Virus record (IMG/VR): IMGVR_UViG_3300037246_001186
Location: 1-58,039 of that record
Source: a virus
Reading direction: 5' to 3' (one strand)
Length of the DNA: 58,039 nt
Numbering within the stretch: the stretch's first letter is position 1; every line of letters begins with the position of its first letter. Of the stretch, positions 7,429 through 16,229 are shown in pieces. Position numbers and translations under genes: made by a program. A model generated the notes under the pieces. The model was not told the origin of the DNA, ran no database searches, and saw nothing but the letters and a program-made list of their open reading frames with translations.

Positions 7429-8032
7429 CGCTCAATAGCTCCTTGTGTGCCTTCCCTCCGGCGAATATCAACTCATCGACTGCCTGGTAGAGGAAGGTAA
7501 GACGCCCAGGGGGAGCCACAACCAGCGCATCCTTCGGCAGCTTGCGCCACTCCTCGTCGGAGGTGTGCCCAGTTCTTGTGCTCTCAGCACCCAGCTTGAT
7601 AGTCTGCCACACCACACCGTCGCGGCTGTGGATAGCCTCGAACTCATTAGTAAATCGGACATCAGAGACGACCCACTTGCAATCTCGGAAGGCATCTACT
7701 TGAGTAGCGATACCGTGCTTCACCCAAGTAGCCCTATCGAGGAAGCGGAAGCCATCAGTACCGATATGCTCCATGATCTTGCGTCCGGTCTGCGGTGTCC
7801 CACTCGGATCGGTGATACCAGGCAGCTCCTCGTTCTTGTCTGCTTGAGATCCAAAGAAGTGTCGCGGCTCGGCACCTAGTGGTCCGTACACACGGAGGCA
7901 AACTACTTTCAGTGGCTCGGCCCATGACAGACGCCGGTAACCATAATGCTCCACAAGATAGTCCGCTACAGCGTCCTTGCCGGATCCAATGTCACCGCAC
8001 AGTCCGATTATCTGTGGAAAGTTCTCACTCAT
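7421..8032 (-). CDS. Deoxynucleoside monophosphate kinase
   Basis: 203 residues with a Walker A at the N-terminus (GLCGDIGSGKDAVADYL), RLSWAEPLK, then VVSDVRFTNEFEAI in the middle, which together match the phage T4 gene 1-type dNMP kinase family. The enzyme phosphorylates dNMPs to dNDPs to feed phage DNA synthesis. Phages with modified bases also need such a broad kinase. It is coupled to the nuclease-like gene upstream by a 4-base overlap. Confidence 0.85.
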   Translation of the reverse strand: MSENFPQIIGLCGDIGSGKDAVADYLVEHYGYRRLSWAEPLKVVCLRVYGPLGAEPRHFFGSQADKNEELPGITDPSGTPQTGRKIMEHIGTDGFRFLDRATWVKHGIATQVDAFRDCKWVVSDVRFTNEFEAIHSRDGVVWQTIKLGAESTRTGHTSDEEWRKLPKDALVVAPPGRLTFLYQAVDELIFAGGKAHKELLSGD

Positions 8033-8640
8033 TCGTCATCTCCCTTTAGCATGCCTCTTGGGATCGGTCGCATCTGCGCCGTCTCCACAACGTAGGCACC
8101 ATGGCCCTTCGCCCAACCACCACGAGGGAGGGGCTCGCCCCCTCGATAGAACACGGACCTCCGATCGAACTCTGATCTTCCTCGGATGTATCCCAACACC
8201 CAGAGGCGCCGGGGAGCACTCATGCTGTACCAACAGAGGATCACCAGGTCTACGTCCTTGATAGGCTCGCGATCCTGGTGCATGGGAATGGTCACGAAGT
8301 TGAACTTCGATGGGTGTGTCCAGCCTTTCGTGACAGTCCGCGTCTTGACTTCAACGCGAGACACACCAACCTCACCACCTGCGCTTAAAGTTTCCCGCGC
8401 ACTCTGGCCAGTACCCAGTGCCAGGTCGTAGGCGAGGATAGGTGAGGGCTCGCACCACATATCACCCACGGCTGCGTTGACTGCTCGACAGATCGCACGC
8501 TCGGCGGCGAAGCCAGCCCAGGAAGCCCGACCTCGCTTCCGCCACCAGCTCTTGCCCAGCATCTCGCGCATCTGCTTGCGCCCATACTTCTCGTCAGCGC
8601 AGGTGAGGCGGATCGGAACGTAGTCAATCGGTTCTGCCAT
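8029..8640 (-). CDS. Putative PD-(D/E)XK nuclease
   Basis: 203 residues from the ATG at 8640 (TGATG overlap). The core shows AYDLALG followed by SRVEVKTRTV, the spaced Asp and Glu-x-Lys of the PD-(D/E)XK nuclease fold, with FNFVTIPMHQD and DVDLVILCW as the following strand-helix units. Members act as Holliday resolvases, recombination exonucleases or restriction-like enzymes. An upstream open frame exists but has no binding site. Substrate unknown. Confidence 0.6.
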   Translation of the reverse strand: MAEPIDYVPIRLTCADEKYGRKQMREMLGKSWWRKRGRASWAGFAAERAICRAVNAAVGDMWCEPSPILAYDLALGTGQSARETLSAGGEVGVSRVEVKTRTVTKGWTHPSKFNFVTIPMHQDREPIKDVDLVILCWYSMSAPRRLWVLGYIRGRSEFDRRSVFYRGGEPLPRGGWAKGHGAYVVETAQMRPIPRGMLKGDDE

Positions 8641-8966
8641 CAGTGAAGTCCCTGTTTCAATATCAGTGCTCCGATAGCCATGCAACCAGAGCCAGCAAGA
8701 ACGAGAGACCAGCTCCCTATCTCCCCTGAAGCGAGGAAGTACACTGCCCCGGTGCGGCACACCGTGTTACCGAGTGAGAACACCGCCCACGCCCACAGCC
8801 AGTGGGGTGCCCCATTCCACGCAAGATACAGACAAGTCTGTGTGATGAGGATGAGGGGGATGGTGAAGGGTGCCGCATCCAACCAACGATCGTTGGTCCT
8901 GTTGAAATACTCAAGACCAACGATCGCGATATTGGACACGAAGGATGCTGCCCACCAAGGGATCAT
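8640..8966 (-). CDS. Small polytopic membrane protein
   Basis: 108 residues with four apparent hydrophobic spans: WWAASFVSNIAIVGL, FTIPLILITQTCLYLAW, HWLWAWAVFSLGN and WSLVLAGSGCMAIGALIL. The architecture resembles small multidrug-resistance-type or holin-like four-helix proteins, but no specific motif is visible. It sits between the nuclease and a DNA-metabolism gene, so location does not reveal its job. Confidence 0.6.
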   Translation of the reverse strand: MIPWWAASFVSNIAIVGLEYFNRTNDRWLDAAPFTIPLILITQTCLYLAWNGAPHWLWAWAVFSLGNTVCRTGAVYFLASGEIGSWSLVLAGSGCMAIGALILKQGLH

Positions 8967-9901
8967 TAGAGTCCTGCGTCCTGGTCGGAGCCCTCTGCTT
9001 CCTTGGCCGCAGCCTTGGCACTTGCCTGCGCACTCCGCGCCTCATCAGAGGCCTCGTCACGCTCCTCTGCCTCAGCAGCTCGCTGCAACAGAGCGGTGTA
9101 ACCGGCACGCTGGAGGGCGAAGTTCTCACGCATGACCTTGGTGAGTGCCCCCTCGAACTCGAACACGGCGGTGCTGTACTCGCCATTGGCACCCTCGTTG
9201 TTCTTCAGCTTGATCGTGGTCAGTGCCTCATGCGGGAACAGGCGACCTTCAACCGTTCCGATCTTCTGGCAGTACGCCGCCCACGGCTTGAACGAGCGGT
9301 TGGTGAACCGGATCCGCACGGGGAGATCCTCCCCCGGAACCATGACAGCCAAACTGATGTAGTTGGTACACGTCTGGGGGCTATCTTCCTTCTGATTCTT
9401 CATAGCCTCGAACGCTGCCTCACGCGCATCGCGTTGCTTCGCGTCGCGGTTACGGGGACAGGAAGCACAACCCTTCTCGGACTGTGGAGTCTCCGCGTTG
9501 CCTGCGATGAGCAGACCATCATTGCTGAAGCAGGGCGGTAGTTCACCGGCCTCGGTGGAACCGAACTTGCTATCCCAGTAGCTGTTGTGCCGGGTGAAGG
9601 CCACGACAACTCCGGTGATTCCGACTTCGCCCGGGATCTGCTTACCGTCAGCTCTTTGATACAAATTGGCGCCGTGGCCCTTGATCTTGACGACTTCCAA
9701 CATGGGGCGAACGTTGCCCATGGCCTCACGGACATCAGCACCGGTAGCGGTTCCCTTCTCGATTGCTTCACCAGTCTGAACAGTTTTGCGGAGGGAATCC
9801 ACGGTGAAATCACCGAGACCTTCCATCTCCAGGCCTACGGGGGCGATGACTGTTTCTTCTGACTGCTCTGCTGTCTCTGTCTTCTTTGCTTTCTTCGCCA
9901 T
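8966..9901 (-). CDS. Phage DNA-metabolism-associated protein with Cys cluster
   Basis: 311 residues; GGAG upstream of the ATG. Lys-rich start, then a beta-rich core with CFSNDGLLIAG, CASCPRNRD and TCTNYISL, probably one zinc site, followed by VPGEDLPVRIRFTNRSFKPW. The C-terminal 60 residues are a charged, Ala-rich coiled region. Proteins with this spacing of PxC, CxxCP and Cys motifs occur near primases in phages and integrative elements. A single-strand-binding or replication-accessory role is plausible but unproven. Confidence 0.6.
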   Translation of the reverse strand: MAKKAKKTETAEQSEETVIAPVGLEMEGLGDFTVDSLRKTVQTGEAIEKGTATGADVREAMGNVRPMLEVVKIKGHGANLYQRADGKQIPGEVGITGVVVAFTRHNSYWDSKFGSTEAGELPPCFSNDGLLIAGNAETPQSEKGCASCPRNRDAKQRDAREAAFEAMKNQKEDSPQTCTNYISLAVMVPGEDLPVRIRFTNRSFKPWAAYCQKIGTVEGRLFPHEALTTIKLKNNEGANGEYSTAVFEFEGALTKVMRENFALQRAGYTALLQRAAEAEERDEASDEARSAQASAKAAAKEAEGSDQDAGL

Positions 9902-9907
9902 TTCGAT

Positions 9908-10504
9908 CTAGCTCCTTGTTTTGGCGGTATCCTTCTTGATACCGCGGACAATTAGAATCTTCTTTGGGATCACACTGATGCCGGGAGGGAAGGACTCGTC
10001 TGTCTCATCCACACCCTTGTTGGTGTACTCCCTGCGTATGAAACCGTTGCGGGCCTGGGCGTTCACGGTCAGCATGTCGGGGTGGTGCTCCTGGACCCAA
10101 TCGATGAAGGCCGCGGGGTCATCCACCGCAGTATCGTAGCGCTCGGACACGGTACAGTTCTCACCGCCTCCACCCATGCCCTTGAACTGCTTGGTACCCT
10201 GCGTCTCCATCGCCTCGATCATCCGCCACTGCTGTGCATCCAGCTCGGCATTCACGATCTTCAGCGACTCCTTTAGAGCTGCTTGTCGATGGCGCAGGAC
10301 CACCACGTCGGCGAACTCGTTCTCAAGGGAGCCAAGCTCCTCAGTACCCAGCTCATTGCTGTCGGTACCGTCGGAGCCTCCTGCATCAGTGAGGAGCTGA
10401 TCGAGGACACCGGGTGTGTCGCTCTCTGGGAAGTGCTTCTGCATCGCTCCATCGAACTGAGCGAGAATACTGGGGTCTGCTTCTTTCGTCTTCTTACCGG
10501 CCAC
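9908..10504 (-). CDS. Hypothetical phage replication-region protein
   Basis: 198 residues from a GTG at 10504 with AAGGAG upstream. Acidic N-terminal third, a coiled-coil stretch (VVLRHRQAALKESLKIVNAE), then a compact C-terminal domain with SERYDTAVDDPAAFIDWVQEH and a GISVIPKKILIVRG ending. The pattern is familiar from phage proteins beside helicases, but I cannot name the family. It is adjacent to the 8966 gene and likely co-expressed. Confidence 0.6.
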   Translation of the reverse strand: MAGKKTKEADPSILAQFDGAMQKHFPESDTPGVLDQLLTDAGGSDGTDSNELGTEELGSLENEFADVVVLRHRQAALKESLKIVNAELDAQQWRMIEAMETQGTKQFKGMGGGGENCTVSERYDTAVDDPAAFIDWVQEHHPDMLTVNAQARNGFIRREYTNKGVDETDESFPPGISVIPKKILIVRGIKKDTAKTRS

Positions 10505-10841
10505 GTATACTCCTTGTCAGCCTAACGCTGTCATCTTCGAAATGTTCAGTTGATACCTCTAGGATCATCGCGCCCTCTGTTGTTAGACACTGAAAACAGT
10601 GGGAGATCCCGGGGAGGATGTCCACGATGTCTCCTTTGCGGAGGTGCATCGGCACACCTCCGAGAGTGAGAAGCACTTCTCCTCCTAGCATAGTGAAGGT
10701 TTCGGTCTTCTTCTCATGGTAATGGATGCTACAACAAGCGCCGAAGTCTACGTACAGAATCTTGCCGCAGTATAGAGGGCTGTTAGCGAGCCACTCCTCC
10801 TGGCCCCACACCTTCTTATGGACCTCGGGTCGTCGGATCAT
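10494..10841 (-). CDS. Cupin-type sugar-phosphate isomerase-like protein
   Basis: 115 residues forming one cupin barrel. IHYHEKKTETF supplies the His/His/Glu metal ligands, GDIVDILPGISHCF the third His, and LEVSTEHFEDDSVRL the end typical of the mannose-6-phosphate isomerase C-terminal cupin. VWGQEEWL at the start also fits. Stand-alone members interconvert sugar phosphates or act in sugar-nucleotide supply. Its presence with an HldE-like kinase and glycosyltransferases supports a sugar role. It overlaps the helicase stop by 4 bases. Confidence 0.8.
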   Translation of the reverse strand: MIRRPEVHKKVWGQEEWLANSPLYCGKILYVDFGACCSIHYHEKKTETFTMLGGEVLLTLGGVPMHLRKGDIVDILPGISHCFQCLTTEGAMILEVSTEHFEDDSVRLTRSIRGR

Positions 10842-12682
10842 AGCGCTGCCAGCATTGATTTCATGGAGTCTCCTGTTACCACGTCGGCTAGGTTCTGCTT
10901 GTTCCGCAGAGCCTCAAGCTGAACGTGTGAGAGTGTCTTTTTCATCCGGTTCCCTCGGGCAGGGGGAGCGAGGCCTAGAAGATAAACTTCAGTCACTGGC
11001 CTAGTCTGCCCCTTGCGGTCAACGCGCTTCCTCGCCTGCGCCCACGTCCCATACTTGAACGTCAACCCATAGAAGAGGATAGTATCTGCGACCGTAAGAT
11101 TCAACCCCTTGGAGCCACATTCCCACTGAACGATGAGAACTCTGCATTCTGGATCATCCTTAAAGCGCTGCCGTCGGAGATCTCGCTCATCCTCCTTGAC
11201 ACCACCATGAAAACTAACTGGATTCCAGCCATTCCTCTCACACATCTCGGACAGAGCCTCAATCTCAGTCGCAGGGTGCTCCGCAAAGATCACGACCTTG
11301 CGCTGCGGGTCGAGCATCGCAGTCTTCATGTAGCCTTCAATGGCATCCAGGAATGGATTAGACTTCAGGGCCTTCCACCCTGCGTCCACGCCATCGCTGT
11401 CCATACACTTCACGAAGCCACCCAGAACCTGAGCCATCTTCTGATACCTGGTGAGGATGTTGCGGCCATCGATCAGGAAGTCACCATGCTCAGCCATCAT
11501 ATCCGACTTCAGCTCGCGCAGAATGCGCCCCTGCTCCGCACTCAGCTCAACAGGGAGCGTGCGGGCAGTCACAGGCGGTAGATCCAGGCAGTCCTTGGCT
11601 AGTGCCCTGAAAGACACCCGGGAGAGGCGCCGGTTGAGGTCGTCAAGGTTGCTATAGCCGGTGATGGTAGATACGAAGCGCGTGCCACCTCCCCTAGTTC
11701 TAACGGAGATGCGCTGCCGACGGGCGTAGGCACGATCGAATGAGAGTGCGGTGTTGAAGCCAAGACACCCGGGCTCCAGGATCTCGAACTGCGAGAACAC
11801 ATCCAGCGGGCTGCACTCCACAGGCGTACCGTTCAGAATCATACGGTAGTCGAACTTCTTCGACAACGTGGTTATCGCGTTGGTCGTGAGAGCATTCGGG
11901 TTCTTAACCTCGCCAGATTCATCAGCCACGAACATACCAGGCGGTGCAGCAGAAATAATGTCCAGTGTGCCCTGAAAGCGAGTAGCGGCGGGTGTCCGCT
12001 TGTTGATGTCGTATGCGAACTCCTCGTAGTTGGTAACGATCCATAGCAGCGAATCAGTCTCCTTGGCGAGTAGGCGCCGGAGGTACGCTTGTCGCTTGTC
12101 GCGGGAGCCTCGCAATATACGGACCTTCGGCTCACCCTCGGTGTGTATAATGACTTCGCCATCGTCGGCTCCCCATGTACCCTTCAAGTGATTCGGCGCC
12201 ACAACCATCACCCACTTGATGAGGCCCTGCGCGTGCAAGTGATTGGCAAGGCCCACAGTGACGAGGGACTTCCCTGTACCCTGCTCCATCAGCAGGGCGG
12301 CGTAGTTGGCTCCAGCCGCGATGCGCGATATGCAGAAGTTCATCCCCCGCACCTGCTGCTCCATAGGCTCGGTACACAAAAGAGGGTCGAAGATCAGCTC
12401 CTGCTCTTTCTCCTTCAGGGACTCCGCCTGATTCAGAGCCTCCCTCATCGATTGAAGATCGTTGACAGCTCCGAGGGCTTCCTTCGCTACCTCAGGGTCA
12501 AACGCAAGCATGATGTCACTGCACACGTCAGCGTCGTAGGGGAAGCTGAACACCGCTGAGCCCTCAACGGTGCCCTCGTGGTGGCACCCGCGGATCTGAC
12601 GCGCAGCAGCGCGCAAGGGGAGGATGCTCGGGAGCACCAGCACCAGGCGCGTGCCGTCTCTGCTTAGTCGGAGCTGCTTCAC
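10838..12682 (-). CDS. SNF2-type DEAD-like helicase
   Basis: 614 residues from a GTG at 12682. Helicase blocks in order: MEQGTGKSLVTVG (motif I, near 140), WIVTNYEEF, MFVADESGEVKNP (motif II), MILNGTPVE (III), VVIFAEHP (IV), CGSKGLNLTVADTILFYG (V), QARKRVDRKGQTRPV (VI). The DESG box and ending are SNF2/RapA-like. It likely translocates on DNA or remodels nucleoprotein during replication or recombination. It is joined by short overlaps to the methyltransferase-like gene before it and the cupin gene after it. Confidence 0.9.
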   Translation of the reverse strand: MKQLRLSRDGTRLVLVLPSILPLRAAARQIRGCHHEGTVEGSAVFSFPYDADVCSDIMLAFDPEVAKEALGAVNDLQSMREALNQAESLKEKEQELIFDPLLCTEPMEQQVRGMNFCISRIAAGANYAALLMEQGTGKSLVTVGLANHLHAQGLIKWVMVVAPNHLKGTWGADDGEVIIHTEGEPKVRILRGSRDKRQAYLRRLLAKETDSLLWIVTNYEEFAYDINKRTPAATRFQGTLDIISAAPPGMFVADESGEVKNPNALTTNAITTLSKKFDYRMILNGTPVECSPLDVFSQFEILEPGCLGFNTALSFDRAYARRQRISVRTRGGGTRFVSTITGYSNLDDLNRRLSRVSFRALAKDCLDLPPVTARTLPVELSAEQGRILRELKSDMMAEHGDFLIDGRNILTRYQKMAQVLGGFVKCMDSDGVDAGWKALKSNPFLDAIEGYMKTAMLDPQRKVVIFAEHPATEIEALSEMCERNGWNPVSFHGGVKEDERDLRRQRFKDDPECRVLIVQWECGSKGLNLTVADTILFYGLTFKYGTWAQARKRVDRKGQTRPVTEVYLLGLAPPARGNRMKKTLSHVQLEALRNKQNLADVVTGDSMKSMLAAL

Positions 12683-13272
12683 TTAGGCCTGGCCACCAGA
12701 TAGCCCTCATGGCGCTGCTGGATCTCGCACAAGTGCGTTTTGCCCAGCGCATCGATGAATGCGTCGGGTGTACCTATCGGACCAAGCGTCACCCTCCCAT
12801 CGGGCTGTGTGTACTTGAATGGTCCGTTGGCGAACTCCTCAGTAGAGTACAGGCGCCAGTCGTCGATGATGAAGACATCGCCGCTGTGATCGTAGTTGCT
12901 ATTGACGATGCTAAGGATTTCATCCTCTAGCGGCAGCTTCGGTGCATCACCAGGGTCACCATAGCGCTCGGGGAGGTGAGCATCCAGCCACCACAGGGTT
13001 GGTCCCTTCAAACAACCAACAATTACCTCAATGTATGTGCGTGAATCCCCCCGAAGAATCGACCACCTCTCATCGCAGGGTCGTTCCAAAACCATTCGGT
13101 CGCGAGCCTTTCGACACAAATCAGGCTGCAACTCAACACTCCACAATCTCTTGAACGGAAACCGCATCGCATGGAGGAGGCCATCACCTTTCCACGTCCC
13201 TGTCTCAACGAAGTTGTTGAGCTTGTAACTACTCTGTATCTGGTAGATAGGCCATGTGCTTAGTAATCCCAT
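12679..13272 (-). CDS. Class I methyltransferase-fold protein
   Basis: 197 residues. FVETGTWKGDGLLHAM resembles the SAM-binding loop, LWSVELQPDLC the next acidic strand, WWLDAHLPERYGD and FIIDDW the later strands of the Rossmann fold, with Asp/His residues as in TylF/FkbM-type enzymes that methylate sugar hydroxyls. The neighbours are sulfotransferases and glycosyltransferases, so a glycan is the likely acceptor. TAATG overlap upstream, GTGA downstream. Confidence 0.7.
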   Translation of the reverse strand: MGLLSTWPIYQIQSSYKLNNFVETGTWKGDGLLHAMRFPFKRLWSVELQPDLCRKARDRMVLERPCDERWSILRGDSRTYIEVIVGCLKGPTLWWLDAHLPERYGDPGDAPKLPLEDEILSIVNSNYDHSGDVFIIDDWRLYSTEEFANGPFKYTQPDGRVTLGPIGTPDAFIDALGKTHLCEIQQRHEGYLVARPK

Positions 13273-13913
13273 TAGCTTCTCACCAGTGCGACCAGGCGCT
13301 GCTTCTGCTCCATCCCAGCAGGTTGATCCTCAGTATACAGGACCTTCCAGTTGTTAGGGATGTGTAGGCCACGGGGAAACCAGCTGTAGCCATTTCCGCC
13401 AGGACCCGTCGCGCCATCGAAAGTCTGGGCAGGATCCGTGGCGAACGATAGGAGCACATACCGATGGAATCCCGTGCGACTGAGGAGGTAGTCAACCAGG
13501 TCGTCATGAACAGAATTCTCGGGGATGTGGTAGAGGACATCCACCGCTGCAACAAGATCAACTCGAAGTGGGTCTTGGAGATCACTAGAGAGGAAGTCAC
13601 CGAAGGTAGAGAGGACGAACTCCAGCTCTGGGTAACGCTCAATAGCGGTCGCTACGATAGGAGCGCAACCATCTACACCCATGTACATGATGCGGTTGAA
13701 ATCCTCCCATCGATCGAGGTACATCATGTCACCGATACCGAAGTCGAGCATTCGAAGGGCAACACCGCGGTGTCCAACAAAGTCCTGATAGATGGCACGC
13801 ATCGCCTTGGTCTTGGTCTCTGTCCACGCCGCGTTGTTACCGGAGAGCTTGCCGTTCCGGGCAAAGGACACCTCCATATGCTTCATCGACTCAATCTCGG
13901 TTGTCGCCTTCAT
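13272..13913 (-). CDS. SAM-dependent methyltransferase
   Basis: 213 residues from the ATG at 13913, which overlaps the sulfotransferase stop (ATGA) behind GGGAG; the upstream in-frame ATG at 13925 is less well placed. Motif I is RMLDFGIGDMMYLDRW, motif II MGVDG, and VDLVAAVDVLYHIPE fits motif IV, all of the class I fold. The residue after motif IV is not a DNA-methylase DPPY or NPPY, so a small molecule or sugar is more likely than DNA. Confidence 0.75.
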   Translation of the reverse strand: MKATTEIESMKHMEVSFARNGKLSGNNAAWTETKTKAMRAIYQDFVGHRGVALRMLDFGIGDMMYLDRWEDFNRIMYMGVDGCAPIVATAIERYPELEFVLSTFGDFLSSDLQDPLRVDLVAAVDVLYHIPENSVHDDLVDYLLSRTGFHRYVLLSFATDPAQTFDGATGPGGNGYSWFPRGLHIPNNWKVLYTEDQPAGMEQKQRLVALVRS

Positions 13914-14698
13914 ACTTTCTCCCATCCGTAACCAAGAGCGGCATAGGCGTCACCAGCCAGCTCGAATAAAAGTTCAAACTCATCGACGTTGAACTCTTGC
14001 TCCCATCGACCGATGCGCTGGGTGCGATTTACTGCGTCATGGAGAGCGGAACTAGCGTGAGCTACATGCTTGTGCGGATTGTTAGTCATAAGGCAAGCTG
14101 CGCTGCGACCTAGTTCCTCAGGATCAATCCCACCTACGAAGCGAGCTATACCCCTCCCTACTATCATAGGGTGCATCACCAAGTCCTCATAGCGAACGAT
14201 GGTGATACTGGAGTCATGGCGACTCCGAGCGAAGGCTTCAAGCCTCGCCCAGAAAGTAGCGATGATGACACGCGCTGGGTACTTCGATAGCTCTTTCGAC
14301 TCGGCGGGTGACAGCGCCCAATCCCACTGGTCGTTGGTGCGCTTGCGTAACCACTCCTCTGTACTCTGGCCATTCTTCCTGTTCGCCCTCACAACACTGC
14401 ACGCCACATCTCGACCGTCCCGAACGATGTGGAGACCACGGCCTCCCGTGATGTCACACACCTCAGCCAAGCGGACGATGTGACGAGGCTCCTTATCCAC
14501 GATGCGCATCTCCCCACGTCGAGTCCACTGACGTAGCGCCGCTGGATCAGATACTCCTTGACCAGGATGACCGAGGCGGAGGATCGCTGCACTCTGCTCA
14601 TAGGCTACACAGCAGTTAGCTACTCCCTCGAAGAGTTGACCGAGGATGGTGGTGCCGCTGCGCCCATGTCCTGCGATATGAATCGGTGTGTAGATCAC
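13910..14698 (-). CDS. PAPS-dependent sulfotransferase
   Basis: 262 residues from a GTG at 14698 (GTGA overlap). GHGRSGTTILGQLFEG near the N-terminus is the 5-prime phosphosulfate-binding loop, and HIVRDGRDVACSVVRANR near residue 90 the 3-prime phosphate-binding segment. These two blocks define carbohydrate and small-molecule sulfotransferases, which move sulfate from PAPS to a hydroxyl. It is one of two in this operon. Sulfotransferases are uncommon in phages. The acceptor is probably the glycan made by the neighbouring glycosyltransferases. Confidence 0.88.
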   Translation of the reverse strand: MIYTPIHIAGHGRSGTTILGQLFEGVANCCVAYEQSAAILRLGHPGQGVSDPAALRQWTRRGEMRIVDKEPRHIVRLAEVCDITGGRGLHIVRDGRDVACSVVRANRKNGQSTEEWLRKRTNDQWDWALSPAESKELSKYPARVIIATFWARLEAFARSRHDSSITIVRYEDLVMHPMIVGRGIARFVGGIDPEELGRSAACLMTNNPHKHVAHASSALHDAVNRTQRIGRWEQEFNVDEFELLFELAGDAYAALGYGWEKV

Positions 14699-15702
14699 TT
14701 TGTACTGTTCCCGGGGAGTAGACGCACAGTGCGCGCACGACGAGTTCGCGCCACCTTGTGGTCCATTTCGGTATTTCCATCGTGTGGTTCGGTCCTGAGA
14801 ACGTTACCTCCAGGAGCGTAGTATCTCGCAGCGTACTGGTTCCGCATGTCATCTCTGATTGCTATGTCCTGCTCGTAGCGAACAGCCGCCATCCCTGGTT
14901 CGGCGATCAGCTCAGTACCATCAGACAGCTCCAACCAGTTCTCATCCACGATGCGGTTGTAGTCTACACTGAACATACCATTAGACCGAACTCGCGCGAA
15001 GGCCAGCCCATGCACCCATGTGTCGATCATCTGACCACGGGCGTAAGGAGGCGGCGGGTCGATGCTCGCCAAGCAACCAATGGACATCGCCATGTACTCA
15101 CCGGTAAGATTGCGAAGAGAGGCAATCTGATACTGATGGTTGTGGCCGTAAATGGTTGATACGCCAGTCTTCTTAATCATGTCAGCGGGAGTGCGCACCC
15201 CCTTGATGTGTCCATGCGTGAAGTGCAAGTCTCCGATCGCCCAGAAGCTGTTTTCAGGTACCCACTCCCACACGCGCTCATCCATACGGAGGCGCCTCTT
15301 GAGATTCACCATGTCACGCATGGTTGGGTACTTGGCCTCGAACTGCGTTGCCCACGCCTCGTGATTACCCTCGATGAAGATCACTTTGATGCCATGTGCC
15401 GCGGTGATGGCTTGAATGTCATCGAGTCGGTTGTTCACCAAGGCGATGTCCTCTTCAACAAAGACTTGATCCGCCCTAAGGGCAGACCAGCGACTCATCG
15501 ACTCCCAGTTTCCGAAGTCTCCGATGATGACGAAGTGGGTTATTCTATCACCGTAATGGACGAGAGCCTGAATCATCAGATCCCAGCACGGGAGTGAATA
15601 CGTCGGAGTATCAATCATATACCCAATGTGAACATCGGGTATGACCATGACGAAGTGTTCCTTCTGAGAGGGTGCCCGCCGCTTCGGAGGTCTGTACGTC
15701 AA
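14695..15702 (-). CDS. Calcineurin-like metallophosphoesterase
   Basis: 335 residues from a TTG at 15702 overlapping the upstream stop behind AAGGAAG. Metal-site blocks: MVIPDVHIGY, IIGDFGNWESM, IEGNHEAW, FTHGHIKG and IYGHNHQY. It is larger than the enzyme at 1042 and not closely alike. Phosphatases of this fold appear in phage DNA repair and nucleotide handling. In this operon one alternative is removing 3-prime phosphate from PAP, the inhibitory by-product of sulfotransferases, but that is speculation. Confidence 0.85.
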   Translation of the reverse strand: MTYRPPKRRAPSQKEHFVMVIPDVHIGYMIDTPTYSLPCWDLMIQALVHYGDRITHFVIIGDFGNWESMSRWSALRADQVFVEEDIALVNNRLDDIQAITAAHGIKVIFIEGNHEAWATQFEAKYPTMRDMVNLKRRLRMDERVWEWVPENSFWAIGDLHFTHGHIKGVRTPADMIKKTGVSTIYGHNHQYQIASLRNLTGEYMAMSIGCLASIDPPPPYARGQMIDTWVHGLAFARVRSNGMFSVDYNRIVDENWLELSDGTELIAEPGMAAVRYEQDIAIRDDMRNQYAARYYAPGGNVLRTEPHDGNTEMDHKVARTRRARTVRLLPGNSTK

Positions 15703-16229
15703 TTAACTTCCTTTGGATCTTCGGGTGCAACAGGACTCTCGGGTACCCCCGCGGCGTTCTCCGCTTCAGTCCACTTCGTGAGGCTATCTACCAGCTCCTT
15801 AGCTTTCTTTCCAAGAGGTCTCTCATCATCCTTCTTGAGGCGACTCTCAGTGACGGTGCTGGGCTTGCCCCGGTCCACGCGCTCCAACTCTATGACTGTC
15901 TTGAGTGCTCGGGAAAGCGTCTCCAATCCGGGAGCCTCGGCTCGCTCAACAGGATTCGGACTCTTGAGTGCCCTGACCGCGTTGTCAAGAGCAGTCTCGA
16001 CAGCCTCAGCTGCCGCCATGGCAACCGGAATCAAGCGCTGCGTGCGTGCCGACTCAATCTCATCCGCCAGTGCCTCGTAGTACGCGAGGAACAGTGGCTC
16101 GCGCAGCCACCGATACAAGGTAGTGCGATTCACTCCCTCGTCAGTGGCGATCTTTGTACGGTGGATGCCTCGTAGCAGTGCCTCTGCTACGCGCTTGTGT
16201 TGCTCGGTTAAGACTGTTAGTCCTGCCAT
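15699..16229 (-). CDS. HTH protein, possible small terminase-type
   Basis: 176 residues. N-terminal helix-turn-helix (QHKRVAEALLRGIHRTKIAT, then NRTTLYRWL) followed by long helices (FLAYYEALADEIESARTQ) and an acidic tail. The layout, HTH plus a conserved aromatic helix, is that of some phage small terminase subunits and of transposase-like HTH proteins. The large terminase is 21 kb away, which weakens the terminase idea. It could instead regulate the glycan operon it sits in. Confidence 0.6.
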   Translation of the reverse strand: MAGLTVLTEQHKRVAEALLRGIHRTKIATDEGVNRTTLYRWLREPLFLAYYEALADEIESARTQRLIPVAMAAAEAVETALDNAVRALKSPNPVERAEAPGLETLSRALKTVIELERVDRGKPSTVTESRLKKDDERPLGKKAKELVDSLTKWTEAENAAGVPESPVAPEDPKEVN